Assembly: GCA_012274445.1 (NCBI GenBank)
Contig: JAAROD010000076.1
Span: 124,001-188,000 of the forward strand
Direction: 5' to 3'
Length of the DNA: 64,000 nucleotides
Origin: Sclerotiophoma versabilis
Taxonomy: Eukaryota > Ascomycota > Dothideomycetes > Pleosporales > Didymellaceae
The stretch's first letter is position 1. The number at the start of each line of letters is the position of its first letter. The position numbers and the translations under genes were made by a program. Of the stretch, positions 44,828 through 54,651 are shown in pieces. Under the pieces are notes generated by a model, which saw only the letters and a program-made list of their open reading frames with translations, had not been told where the DNA came from and did no database searches.

Positions 44828-46715
44828 CTAGCCGATGACAAATGTCCTCGACGCCGTGGTCGCTCTACCATGCGTATCCCCCTGTCTACCGCCGCCCCTA
44901 AGCTTATTGATCAAACTCCGCCGCAGGGAGGGATCCCTTGCAACACTCTGGTCTGGAAAGGGTCCGTACATCCACCCGTACAGATAGCAGTCGCTCACGA
45001 TCTTGTACACGTCTGTCTCCTTGCCGTGTGGGTGTGTATCTTTTCGTAGCAGAAACGGCGTCGTGTCGCCGTTGAAAACTACGACCTCGTCTCCCGCCTG
45101 GAGGTGGCATGTACCCAGACCAATGAACCCTGTCTCCGTCCAGAAGAGACTTCGCTCCAGTAGAATTTCCCGGCGAGATCGGTGCAGGTGCGCGTCTGTT
45201 CTGATTGTTCCCTTGCTGGAGAGCCAGTCGTAGTCTGCGTTCAGGTCTGTTCTGATTGTGCGGACGAGTACGTCGAAGAAGCTGTTGTGCGGATATGGCG
45301 CTTTGGAGAATTGCGGGGATAGGCGGTTGTCTTCGTAATCTTTGCGCCAGCGCGACTGCTCTGCAGGGTCGGAGATAATATAGTTGAGGATGGTCTGGTA
45401 GATGGCGCCCCAGGTTCCGCGGAGTGGCAATTTTGCAGCGTCTGGGGTCCATACAGGGCTCTGTGTGGGAGGGCTTACGGTGTCGTAGTCTTCCCCAAAG
45501 TCCAATTTGTGTTGCACTGTATCGATGAAGAACCCAGGAATTGAAACGTACTTGTCTTCGCCGAGGTTCACTCCTGGTGAGTGGTGCAGTCCGGCACAGT
45601 ATGTAGCTCCCAGTGGATCTGCGAATGGAATGTACTTGGAATTCGACCGAGACTGGCCAAAGAATGGCACGTAAGATTGTTCGTCCGCGTTGGGAATACC
45701 AATACAGCATTCATGAAGTATCGAGAAATCTCCAGCTTCCAGATGCTTTGACACAAAGTCTTGATATACCTGCCTTGGTGGAAGCGCATAATTCGGGACA
45801 ATATTGACATCCTCGAAGATCCCAAGGATGCCATATATGCGATCGCGACTGTCCTTGCACAAACGTGAGCGGGTAAGGTCCAGGAAGATGCGGACCAGCG
45901 TCAGCCGTGGATTTGCGTCATTCAGTTTGCGCTCTTGCACCAACTTTCGATATTCGAAAAGCAGTAGTATAGACTTCCATTGGTCGTAGAGGCCCTTGTC
46001 TCGGTCCATGTAGGCTCCCGTACGTGTAACAACGGTCTCAAGATGGTTTGCTGGTATCGATAATGTGCCTAACTGGAAGAAGATGTGTCGCGAAAGCACA
46101 TACTCTTGGACAGCCCAAACACGGGAAAACCTAACCATGAACATCAATCAGAGCCCATGGATCATGTAGTGATCTAATCTGGGTCTATACTCACCACGGA
46201 ATGGTCGCAAGCTCTCCAAGGTCAACCTCAGGCCGGGTCAGCGGCCAACGGTTCCTTCCATCCTGAGTAAGGAGGGCTCTGGTCCTAGGATACGCATGGT
46301 CTTCGCCAAGCCAAACAACCACTTGCTTCGATCCACGGTATATGTGACCCATATACGCAACTTGACGTCCCTTCTCTTCAAGATCGTCCTGATTGATACA
46401 CAACGCGTCTACCCAAAGAGTTCGAGGGACGTCCAAACGCAACCGACGTAGAGCTTGTAGCAAGTTTTTCGTAATAGAAATATTGCCAGTTCGTTCGCCG
46501 TCAGCAGACTCGCAGACTTGAATGGTTTCTGGGAATGCAGTATCACCCCAGGCGTAGGACAAGGCTTCATAGGTTACTTCGGAGGGACTCTGGACTTCAG
46601 TGATCTGACACCTCAGAGATGTACCATAGTCCCCAGGTAAGAGCGTCACCAGCCTTATAGACGAACGGTCTTGCAGAGGGCTGTACTTGTATCGTTCTGC
46701 TTCGGGTTCCGCCAT
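44828..46715 (-). CDS. HET-domain (heterokaryon incompatibility) protein, intact
   Basis: Two exons, 46715–46195 and 46130–44828 (607 residues). ATG at 46715 (MAEPEAERYKYSPLQ) gives the usual start just ahead of the domain. HET motifs: YEALSYAWG (49–57), LWVDALCINQ (100–109) and WLGED (135–139). The 64-nt intron splits the Trp of IPWFSRVWAVQEY, the same place as in the HET gene at 1297–3509. C-terminal blocks KDSRDRIYGILGI, GDEVVVFNGDTTPFLLRK and IVSDCYLYGWM are shared with that gene, so the two are diverged paralogues about 41 kb apart. The frame is uninterrupted here, so it serves as a template for judging the other copy. Likely role: nonself recognition and cell death, inferred from the family. 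Confidence 0.93.
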
Positions 46716-47029
46716 ATCGGCGTGGTCGAGAACATATATTCTGCTCAGCAAGATGACAGTTGTGTGTTGTAATGCGATCTGCGGGTTGTGAGAAGGCAGT
46801 TTATCTGAATGCAAAAGAGTTCCCTTGTTGCTAGGGAGAAAGTAGGTGTTTTCTAGCCACAGTCGCTCAATTATAACAACCCCGCGCAGAAACAATGCGG
46901 CTATCGCGCTGCTCCAATAGTAAGTGTAAAAGCGATGTTCGACTCATCCATCCTGGCGCATGTTGGTCAATTCGCTGTGCTGACAGCCTTGGCGTCTGAC
47001 ACAGCCACGGCAGGTGTAACCCCGTCCAA
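46716..47029. other. Intergenic spacer
   Basis: 314 nt between the HET start and the photolyase stop, both on the minus strand. Serves as HET promoter and photolyase 3' UTR. Nothing else recognised. Confidence 0.5.
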
Positions 47030-49121
47030 TCACGCTGTATCCCTCCCAATACCAGCCTTGTACCTCGCCAAACACCTCTCCCTTGCAAACTTGTGCTCAA
47101 CAATGGGGTTCGGGTACCCATTCTTCTTAGCAATGCTCGCCGCCTTGCTCCCACTCTTCGCATACGGGTTGTGTATTTCTTTTCCTTCAATATCCTTTAG
47201 CTCAGGGACCCACAACCGGATGAACTCGCCCTGCTCATCAAACTTTTCACTCTGCAACCATGGATTAAACACGCGAAAATATGGCTGTGGATCTACGCCC
47301 GTCGAACTCGCGAAGCCCCAGCCACCGTTGTTGGCAGAGAAATCGCCATCGATAAATTTTAGCATGAAGTACTGCTCGCCCAAACGCCAGTCGAGAAGTA
47401 GGTGCTTTGCAAGGAAGGAGGCGGTAACCATGCGCAGGCGGTTGTGCATGTAGGCCGTGGTGTTCATGCAGCGCATCGCGGCGTCGACGATAGGGTAACC
47501 TGTACACCCGGTTTTCCAGGCTTCGAGGTGCGCGTCGCTGTACTCCCATGCAACGTTGGTATACTCAAACTTGAAAGGTTTGTGCATGCTAGCTATCGTC
47601 AGCGTTGCTTACAGAGTAGGGTCTGAGCAGATGATCTCACCAAACGTATGGCCAATGGCACAGTACGTGCCTGTAGAAGTCGCGCCACGCAACCTCACTA
47701 ATCCAGCTCTGAATGCCTTGGATTCCCCCGTCGAGCTTCTTTGTCGTATTCACGTCCCGGGCCAAGCGGACGCTCGTCCGCGCTGCAAGAGTACCAGCCG
47801 CGTGGTGTACGCTCAGTCTTGCTGTGCTGTTCTTGCTGGGAAAGTCGCGTGTATCTTTGTACTTCCCAACCTTCTCCTTCAAAAACCGCTCTAATCGTTC
47901 CAGAGCGGCAGCCTCGCCGGCAGGATAAAGGTGATGTAACCGCTCCTTGTCTTCACCCGTCAGCCTCTTGCTCTCAGGTGCTTCTGGGACCTTTGCATCA
48001 AACAGGAACCAAAATCTCTCCCGGAAATCTGATGGGTTCTGCCCCGGCATCGGACGCTCATCAAGGACGTATGGATGCGCGTGTAAGTAGCTGACCCAAC
48101 TGCGATACCACGGACTGTACACTGCGTACTGTTTCCCTCCACCAGTTTTCAGTGTACCAGGTGGGACTACGCAATCGTCATGCTGTGGGTCGAAGTTGAT
48201 GCCCTCCTCCAGCATCAGCTTGACGAGCTTTTCTTCTCTCCTTAGCTCGTCAGGTTCGTACTCAATATTGCAGAACACGTTCTTCACGCCCCATTTATTC
48301 GCCATCTCAACAAGCCGTTTAGGCACATTCCTTCTTTCCTCGATCACTTCAACGTGCAGCGGTATATCCAACTCCGCCAACTCCGTCCTCAGCGTCTCCA
48401 CAGACCGCAATTCAAAGTCGCATTTCGCAGGCGAGACCAGATGCGCCTCCCAGTCCTGCGGGCTCATGATCCACACACCAATAACTCCCTTCCCCATTTC
48501 CTTTGCTAACATGCCCGCCTTCGATAAGCCCATATTGTCGCGAATGCGTAGGTCGTGCTTGAACCAGTGCATCACCGCCTGGCCCTCTTTCTTGTCTCGA
48601 ATTATTTTCCGCTGTGCAGCCGTGGCCTTGATCGACTCGGTCAACAGCTCAATTGGCCGAGGTATTTCATTGGCGTTGTACTGCGCGCACCGCTCATTGC
48701 TCATCTCAGCAGGGTAGTACCGCCTATCAACTATGCCACTGCGTTCCTCGGGGCGGGAGTGATCGAACGATGGTTTCGGGTCGCCATTCTCAAATTCAGC
48801 TTTTACGGTCTCTGCGGGCCCGCCGTTCTCGTCGTTTTTGGCGGTCAGTGACTCGGGTGGGACTTCTTTCTTGAAGTTGTTGGTGATGGGCTTGGATATG
48901 CGCGAACGCTTATTTGCGCGGTCGCCGGCCGAGTCGGTGTAGCTGTTCGCTGACGCGGCATTCAGGGGGATGCCAGCTTTCCGCTTCGGTGGCATTGTCA
49001 TGTAGAGTCTATGTGGAGGAGTGATCGAGGTAAGAACAATGCGCCTAGAGATAAGAGTGGCGCACAGTGTGAGAGCCTTGCGAGACGGAAGCAATTGGGA
49101 ATGATGAAGGACGTTACGCAT
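47030..49121 (-). CDS. PHR1: Class I CPD DNA photolyase
   Basis: Two exons, 49121–47641 and 47588–47030 (679 residues from the first ATG). The N-terminal alpha/beta domain is marked by MHWFKHDLRIRDN. The FAD domain has WISEVAWRDFYRHVL, then across the 52-nt intron HWPYVCMHKPFKFEY, then GYPIVDAAMRCM, HNRLRMVTASFLAKHLLLDW and DWRLGEQYFM, and ends with DPQPYFRVFNPW. This is the class I cyclobutane-dimer photolyase arrangement, repairing UV lesions with blue light. Two starts seem usable: from 49121 the first 45 residues are basic and Ser/Leu-rich, like a mitochondrial presequence; from 48995 the protein starts MPPKRKAG and carries NKRSR, a nuclear-type signal. Yeast Phr1 is known to reach both compartments. 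Light induction is expected from the family but not seen in sequence. Confidence 0.94.
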
Positions 49122-49934
49122 GCACAAAACGTCCAAATGTGGGACTGACTTTAGTGTGGTTTGAGGTGGTCAACTCGAAAAGAAGGGGAGGAGCACAAAG
49201 GAAGAGTCGAAATCTCCTGCTCGTCGCGTCGCGTTCGCGATCCGATCGATGACGCCAGTGGTTCCTGGATCGCCGGGTTCCAGATCGATTGCAGATTAGC
49301 GAGGCACCTCTGTCAGATCTGGACCCACCTCTCTCATGTTACCAAAAAGTTATGCTGAAGAATACAAAGAAATTTTACCTACTTTGTAAAGCAGCTAGAT
49401 TCACGCTAGATTGAGACGTTGAATTCGCTGTTGCTGCGTCCCAGCTGTTCTGCATCGTTCTTTGCGACCTCAGTGCTCCATTCCCGACTACTAACAGTCG
49501 TCATGCTATTGTTCCACCGAAAACCATCGACACGCGGACAACCCGATACACCGGGTTAATGTCAGAACGCTCTTAGACTAGATAGTGCGCGGTATCGCCA
49601 TAGTGTGCAAATGGCATTGGCGAAAAGAAGTCACATTTGAGCCAGCGCGTGATGTCATCATCATCGACATCATCATGGAGTATGTCGCGTTCAGAGGGAG
49701 CGATGCAACGACTAAAAGACATTACCATCATGCATGTCGGGGAAGGGGACTATGAATAACAGTTTGTTCGTATGTTACACAGATTTACTCCGTTTTGGTC
49801 TCACGATTGCGTCTTCCCCCAAGCCGGACAGGCTGTGTCAATCTGTCGAACATGTCCCGTACTCCAGAGCACACAAATGCAATCGGTGTTTGATACCGCC
49901 CTAGAAGATGTGCGAGTACCCAGGATAACAGATA
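49122..49934. other. Intergenic spacer
   Basis: 813 nt between the photolyase start and the 3' end of the next minus-strand gene; promoter of the photolyase. An imperfect ATC-type trinucleotide stretch lies near 49651–49678. No gene seen. Confidence 0.5.
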
Positions 49935-51919
49935 TCAGCCACGACTGGTGTTCTTTCCCTTAGTTGAACGCTTCGCGGTTTTGCCACGCAAGAGCGAGTT
50001 TACGGACTGCTCTTCGGACTGCTCGTAACGGGGGCGCTTAGAAAGGTGAAGCCCAAGGTTTCCAGCCTTAGTGGAACCACTCTCAGAAGGGTGCGCTAGC
50101 TGTGATGAGTATAAGGAAGAGCTTGCCGCATGACCATACGGAGTAACCTCAAGGACTGGACTTTCCATCATGGTTGGGTCGAGTTCCGAGAACGGGTGGT
50201 GTGAATGAAGGTCGTGGTAACTTCCGTACATGGCAACGAAACTGGAGTTAGAAATGGACACGTCAAATTCAGCGTGGGAGGATGCAACTCGAGGAGCAAG
50301 ATCCTCAAGGTCCTCAAAGCTGACGTTGTGGAAGTCGCGAGGTTCGCTCACCACAAAACCAAACTCATCATGGCCATATGCTGGTTCCTGTTGAGTTGGA
50401 TGAATAGGTACAAATGATTGTAAGCCAGCTGGAAGTTGTTGGTCAACCCCACGAAGCCAAGGAAGAAGTTCAGCCTGGTGCTGGAGGTCCTCCGTATGTT
50501 GCACAACGCTTGTGTCAGCAACATCATCGTGGTAGTGTGCTGCGCAGTTAACTGCCATGCTCTCAGGCATGCTATACGCAGGTGCGGAGACAGTCAGCGT
50601 CGGTATCATGGGAGTACCGTTCTCATCCTTTGGCCACTTAGCTCCTTTTTCCATCCCCAAAAGACTGTTAGACTGATCAAGCTTGTAGGAGCGGTTCTTG
50701 TTGTTCGCAGCATTCGACTTCTGATCCGCAAGCTTGTGGTCGATTAGCGCTATCGTGTCCTCCATGGTGTTACCGAGCATGAAGTCGTTGCAACGTGCCT
50801 TCGACTTGCGCATAAGTAGTGCAAGCTTGTCAATGCGGTCCTGGAACGACATAGCTTTTGCGTCTGTCGCTTTCTGGATCGTACGTCAACAGTAGATTTG
50901 TGTCGAGCCCAGCCCATGCGTATGCAATGCCTCCGCAATAGAAACAAGCTTTCGACAGACCCTCTCCATGTCGACTTCGTCAAATTCGAACCTGCTTGCC
51001 AAGCTTGGCTTCAACCATATATGCCAGAAGTTGGTCGTTACGCTGATGGTGTCTTCAGCTAACCGGGCATCTCTCATCGCGTCGAGAATCTTGGCAACAA
51101 AGCCTTCGCGTGTTGCATTGGTCAATGGGAAAGTATTATCTTGTGGCAGGAGCTTTAAGGGGATTGTCCGGCCGGTAGTGTTCAAGCAGAGTGGATAATT
51201 TGGCAACTGCAATGTCCACGGGACAGGTGCTACACGATCCTGCTGCATCAACAACATGATCTCGCGTATCTTTCCGGTCTTCTCCGCCTCTCTTCTAGCC
51301 TTATCTTCTACAGCTTTCTTCGCTTTCTTCTCTTCCATAGCAGAATTTCTCTCAAGCTTAGCTTGCTCTTTGGCCTCTTCCTCTTGCACTGCCACGAGCG
51401 GTGATTTACATGGCTTAGTGGATAGAGGATTTCCTTTGACTGCCGTCTTCGGTCGGCTGCGAGTCGTGCACTGGGTAATCAAGCCAGTTGGTGCAGAACT
51501 TTGCTGACTTGAAAGAGCAGACTGCAGTGGTTGGCTACTTGGACTCCGACGATGCTCAGCTCGAGCTTCTGCTCCTGGATAAGATGGCAATGAGGATGGC
51601 GGACTGCTCAGCTCTGGCGATCTGTCAGGCAAATGGGAAGTTTCGAGGTCTTGGTATTCAACAGATGCAGTCGCGGTAGGATGTGGAGACTGAGTTTGGG
51701 TGGGAATGGCGCGAGGTGCGCTTGGTGGTTGCCTGCTGGGTACTCTCAGAGGTATCTGGCTAGTCGAAGAGCCACTAGAAGGCGTGACTTTACCAGCTTT
51801 AGCCCAGGCATAGGTATGGTCTTAACCATTGACTTACCAGTGGGTTGTTGATGGTCACTGCCGCGTGTTCTCGAGCTGCGCGCCGCCGGTAGCTCTTTCT
51901 TTGCTGACCTACGCTCCAT
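49935..51919 (-). pseudogene. Lineage-restricted hypothetical protein gene interrupted by in-frame TGA
   Basis: Not assigned to a named family. Exon 1 is 51919–51838 (starting MERRSAKKELPAARSSRTRG); after a 41-nt intron the frame runs 51796–49935, interrupted only by TGA at 50888–50886. Both sides of the stop are in the same frame and read as one protein of 647 positions: ALHTHGLGSTQIYC before, and RTIQKATDAKAMSFQDRIDK then LLMRKSKARCNDFM after. The first third is disordered with a charged coiled-coil-like EEEAKEQAKLERNSAMEEKK. The C-terminus has nuclear-type basic stretches (SKRPRYE, TAKRSTKGK). Options: nonsense mutation in a pseudogene, stop readthrough (TGA followed by C), sequencing error, or a 36-nt intron (50891–50856) that would also skip the stop in frame. 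Without any of these, a 420-codon truncated protein remains. Confidence 0.7.
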
Positions 51920-53397
51920 CTCGAACGGAGTGTAGAAAGAGTTGAGGCGGTGTTGAAAAGGCTCGGTGTGTTGTTAGAAGCTTACAGTGGGTCAATGGAG
52001 CTGGGACAAAATCTTGAGCAGAAAGTCGATACGAATGAAGAGTCGTTAGGGCGTCTTGGTGTTTACGTACAATGTTGACGTCGCAAGTGCTCAGGTACGT
52101 GTGAAAGCGTGTGCACGGGCCCAAAAGCTGGTGCAAGCAGAGCTTACTAACTAAAATGGGTAGCTTCTATGAATCGTTCACAGTGCAGGCTAGTGTCACA
52201 TGCTTCCAGGACGAGGGTGCAGCGCCGGGAGACACTGCGTCATAACAACGCGCCCAGGGATCTGGTTGTGGCAGCGCATTCTTGTCACGAACTCTTGTTG
52301 GAGTAGAGTGTGCTACAACATCTCATAGGCAGCGATTCTTCGATCGTTGACGAGCACGCACGATCATCGGCATCCTCTAATAGAACCTGTGTGCGCGTGC
52401 TGCTTGTGGCGAAGAGCAATACGATCTTTTATAGAAGGAAAGTTGTTCCAGGATATATACAATTGGAGACACTGTGAAGCTCTCGTCAACCGTCGGGTTA
52501 CTTGGGAGGCTTCTGGTTATCACATCATTCCAGCACGAGTTACTTTACCTGAGTGTTCCACTGGGCCAAATAAAACTCAGTTACCAGTAGTAAAGCACTA
52601 TTATTATCTGGCCACACAATCATCGAATAACCACCAACACCTGTTCCGGACAGGCCATTAGCATGGTTTTTTCTTCAAGAAGAGGAGCAGAGCGTATGGA
52701 GAACCAGAAAAACGACTGGACTAATAGATAAAGGGCCACTCCTGAGTTACTTTCCCAGTATTATGAGAAGTACGCCTTGAGCTCCGGTTGTTAGGGTCGC
52801 AAATGATAATTATGCATATCGAGGAGATTGAACTGGATTCTAGACTGCTAAAACGCAAAGGTTTACAAGACGAAGTCCGGACTACTCTATCTCGCATTCA
52901 GACTCGACTCGATGAAGCCAGGCCGTTAATATCAAGCTGCAAGAGATATGAAAGGTACCTACAGACTGTGGCTGATGAAAGAACGACGCGGTGCTGGCGC
53001 TCGTCGCCTCCCTCTGATGTCATTAAAATCAAGCTTTCTCTGAGAGTTTACACCACCTGAAGATGTTGAACACACATTTCGAGGAAGATAACCATGATGC
53101 ATGCTGTTGCATGCCTGTTGAACGAACATATTGAGTAGCGTGTGACGTACTTGAGATCCTCGAGTCAGGCTCACACAATGGATCAGAGCGATGAAACAAA
53201 GATATAGATCAGATTGTAAGAGTGCAGCCGCCAGCGGCGCCACCTGTGATTGATTTACACACAGAGAGAAAAGAAATAAAACCCGTGCACAAAAAGCACC
53301 CGAAACCAGTCCCTAGTTGATCCATGATCGAACAAGTTAGTTGATACAGAGCACAGCATATAGCTATCTCTTCTCATTCACTACCGCAAGTATCCGT
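51920..53397. other. Intergenic region
   Basis: 1.5 kb. A plus-strand frame from 52803 to 53060 (MIIMHIEEIELDSRLLKRKG onward) is charged and helix-like but short and isolated; it may be a relic. Nothing else recognised. Confidence 0.45.
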
Positions 53398-54651
53398 TCA
53401 AACAGGGACACACTGGAAGTAAGCTGTTGAACACATCGTCAGCCCTAGATCACATTGAACACAGTACAGAGAGAATCTTACTGCTGCCGAAGAGCTTGCA
53501 CACGGCTCCTGAAACGCATGCCTGTGAGCCTGTATAAGCCTTGCCTCCGCACTGGCCTGTAAAAGATGTTAGCAAGAAGCGTGTACTACCTTCTATTTAG
53601 CTCACTGAGACCATACTAATAGGGAAAGGATGAGCGTAACAATCAGTGCACATTAAAACAACTTACCATACAAGGGTACAGGGCTAGAGTCCGAGGTTCC
53701 AGTTATGGTAGCAGACAGACGGGATCGGGTACGAGTCGCGAGCGTAATTGGGAAGGTTGTCGACACCACAGTCGGCTTAGACGTAGTCATCGACACAGCA
53801 GTAGTTGCGTGCAGGACCGAGGATTCCGCCGTGTTTATGGCTGAAGCAGATATCGCAGGAGTTGAAAGTGTCGGGGTAGGAACGAGGGCTGAGCTGGTTT
53901 GAACGGATACGCTTTGACCACCAGGGGTGTACAGTGTAGGACCAGGAGGTGTGTAGTTGGTATTGTCAGCGTACGGATCGAAGAGAATACCAGCATCATC
54001 AGCCTTGTACAGCTCGATACCCAGAACACCAGCAGGGGAGTCGGTACCAGAGCCGACAATCTCGATGTTCATGCATTGGGGATAGAGCTGAGCGCCGTTC
54101 TTGATTGCACCGTCATGTAGGTTGATGATCTCGTTGCGGAATACGTAGTTGCCAGGGGCGATAGTGGAAGGTACCTTGGTCGTCCATGTGAAGTTGTTGT
54201 CCATAAGCTTCTGGCCAGCCCATTCACCGTCAAAACCGGCCTCATCGATCTTGACCCACTTCAAAGTGGACTTGTCAGCCACGGCACAGTCACCACCGCA
54301 TGAAGCGATGTAGGTCAGTACGGGACCAACGTTGTGCGGCCAGTCCGGCCACACAAAGTCAACGGTACCTCCGGCAGTGACTTTGGCCGTGAGAACACCC
54401 GGAGCAGCGTTCTTGTGACAGTTGATATCCAGAGTGCCAACGCTGTTGGGCTCAATGTAACCCCTGTCGACAGCCTCGGTAGACCATGCAGCGATATCGG
54501 GAACTGGGTTGCCGTTTTGAATCCTGTAAATGGCATCGGTCGGGAAGCCATCGTTTTGGACACCGTCGGTGATAAATTTGCCTATAATGCCATGAGCAAA
54601 TACCTGGGAGGTAAATGCAGTAGCAAATAGGAGTGTCGATCTGAATGACAT
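53398..54651 (-). CDS. AA9 lytic polysaccharide monooxygenase with C-terminal CBM1
   Basis: Three exons: 54651–53667, 53556–53482, 53423–53398 (361 residues). The ATG at 54651 starts signal peptide MSFRSTLLFATAFTSQVFA, followed by His20, the N-terminal copper ligand. Copper His106 is in WPHNVGPVLTY; His179, Gln188 and Tyr190 are in NEIINLHDGAIKNGAQLYPQ. A Ser/Thr-rich linker (about 240–325) leads to the cellulose-binding CBM1, which appears only after splicing: VPLYGQCGGKAYTGSQACVS, then AVCKLFGSTYFQCVPV at the stop. Introns are 110 and 58 nt. The CBM1 targets the enzyme to crystalline cellulose. Codon use is mixed, unlike the C-ending bias of the AA9 gene at 32320. A TATA box is about 195 nt upstream. 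It borders the long gene-poor region. Confidence 0.94.

Noticed and set aside
49651..49678. ATC-type trinucleotide stretch upstream of the photolyase
   Set aside because: Too short and imperfect to call a repeat feature.
50886..50888. Selenocysteine reading of the in-frame TGA
   Set aside because: Ascomycete fungi lack the selenocysteine insertion machinery, so readthrough, a short intron, mutation or error are the only reasonable options.
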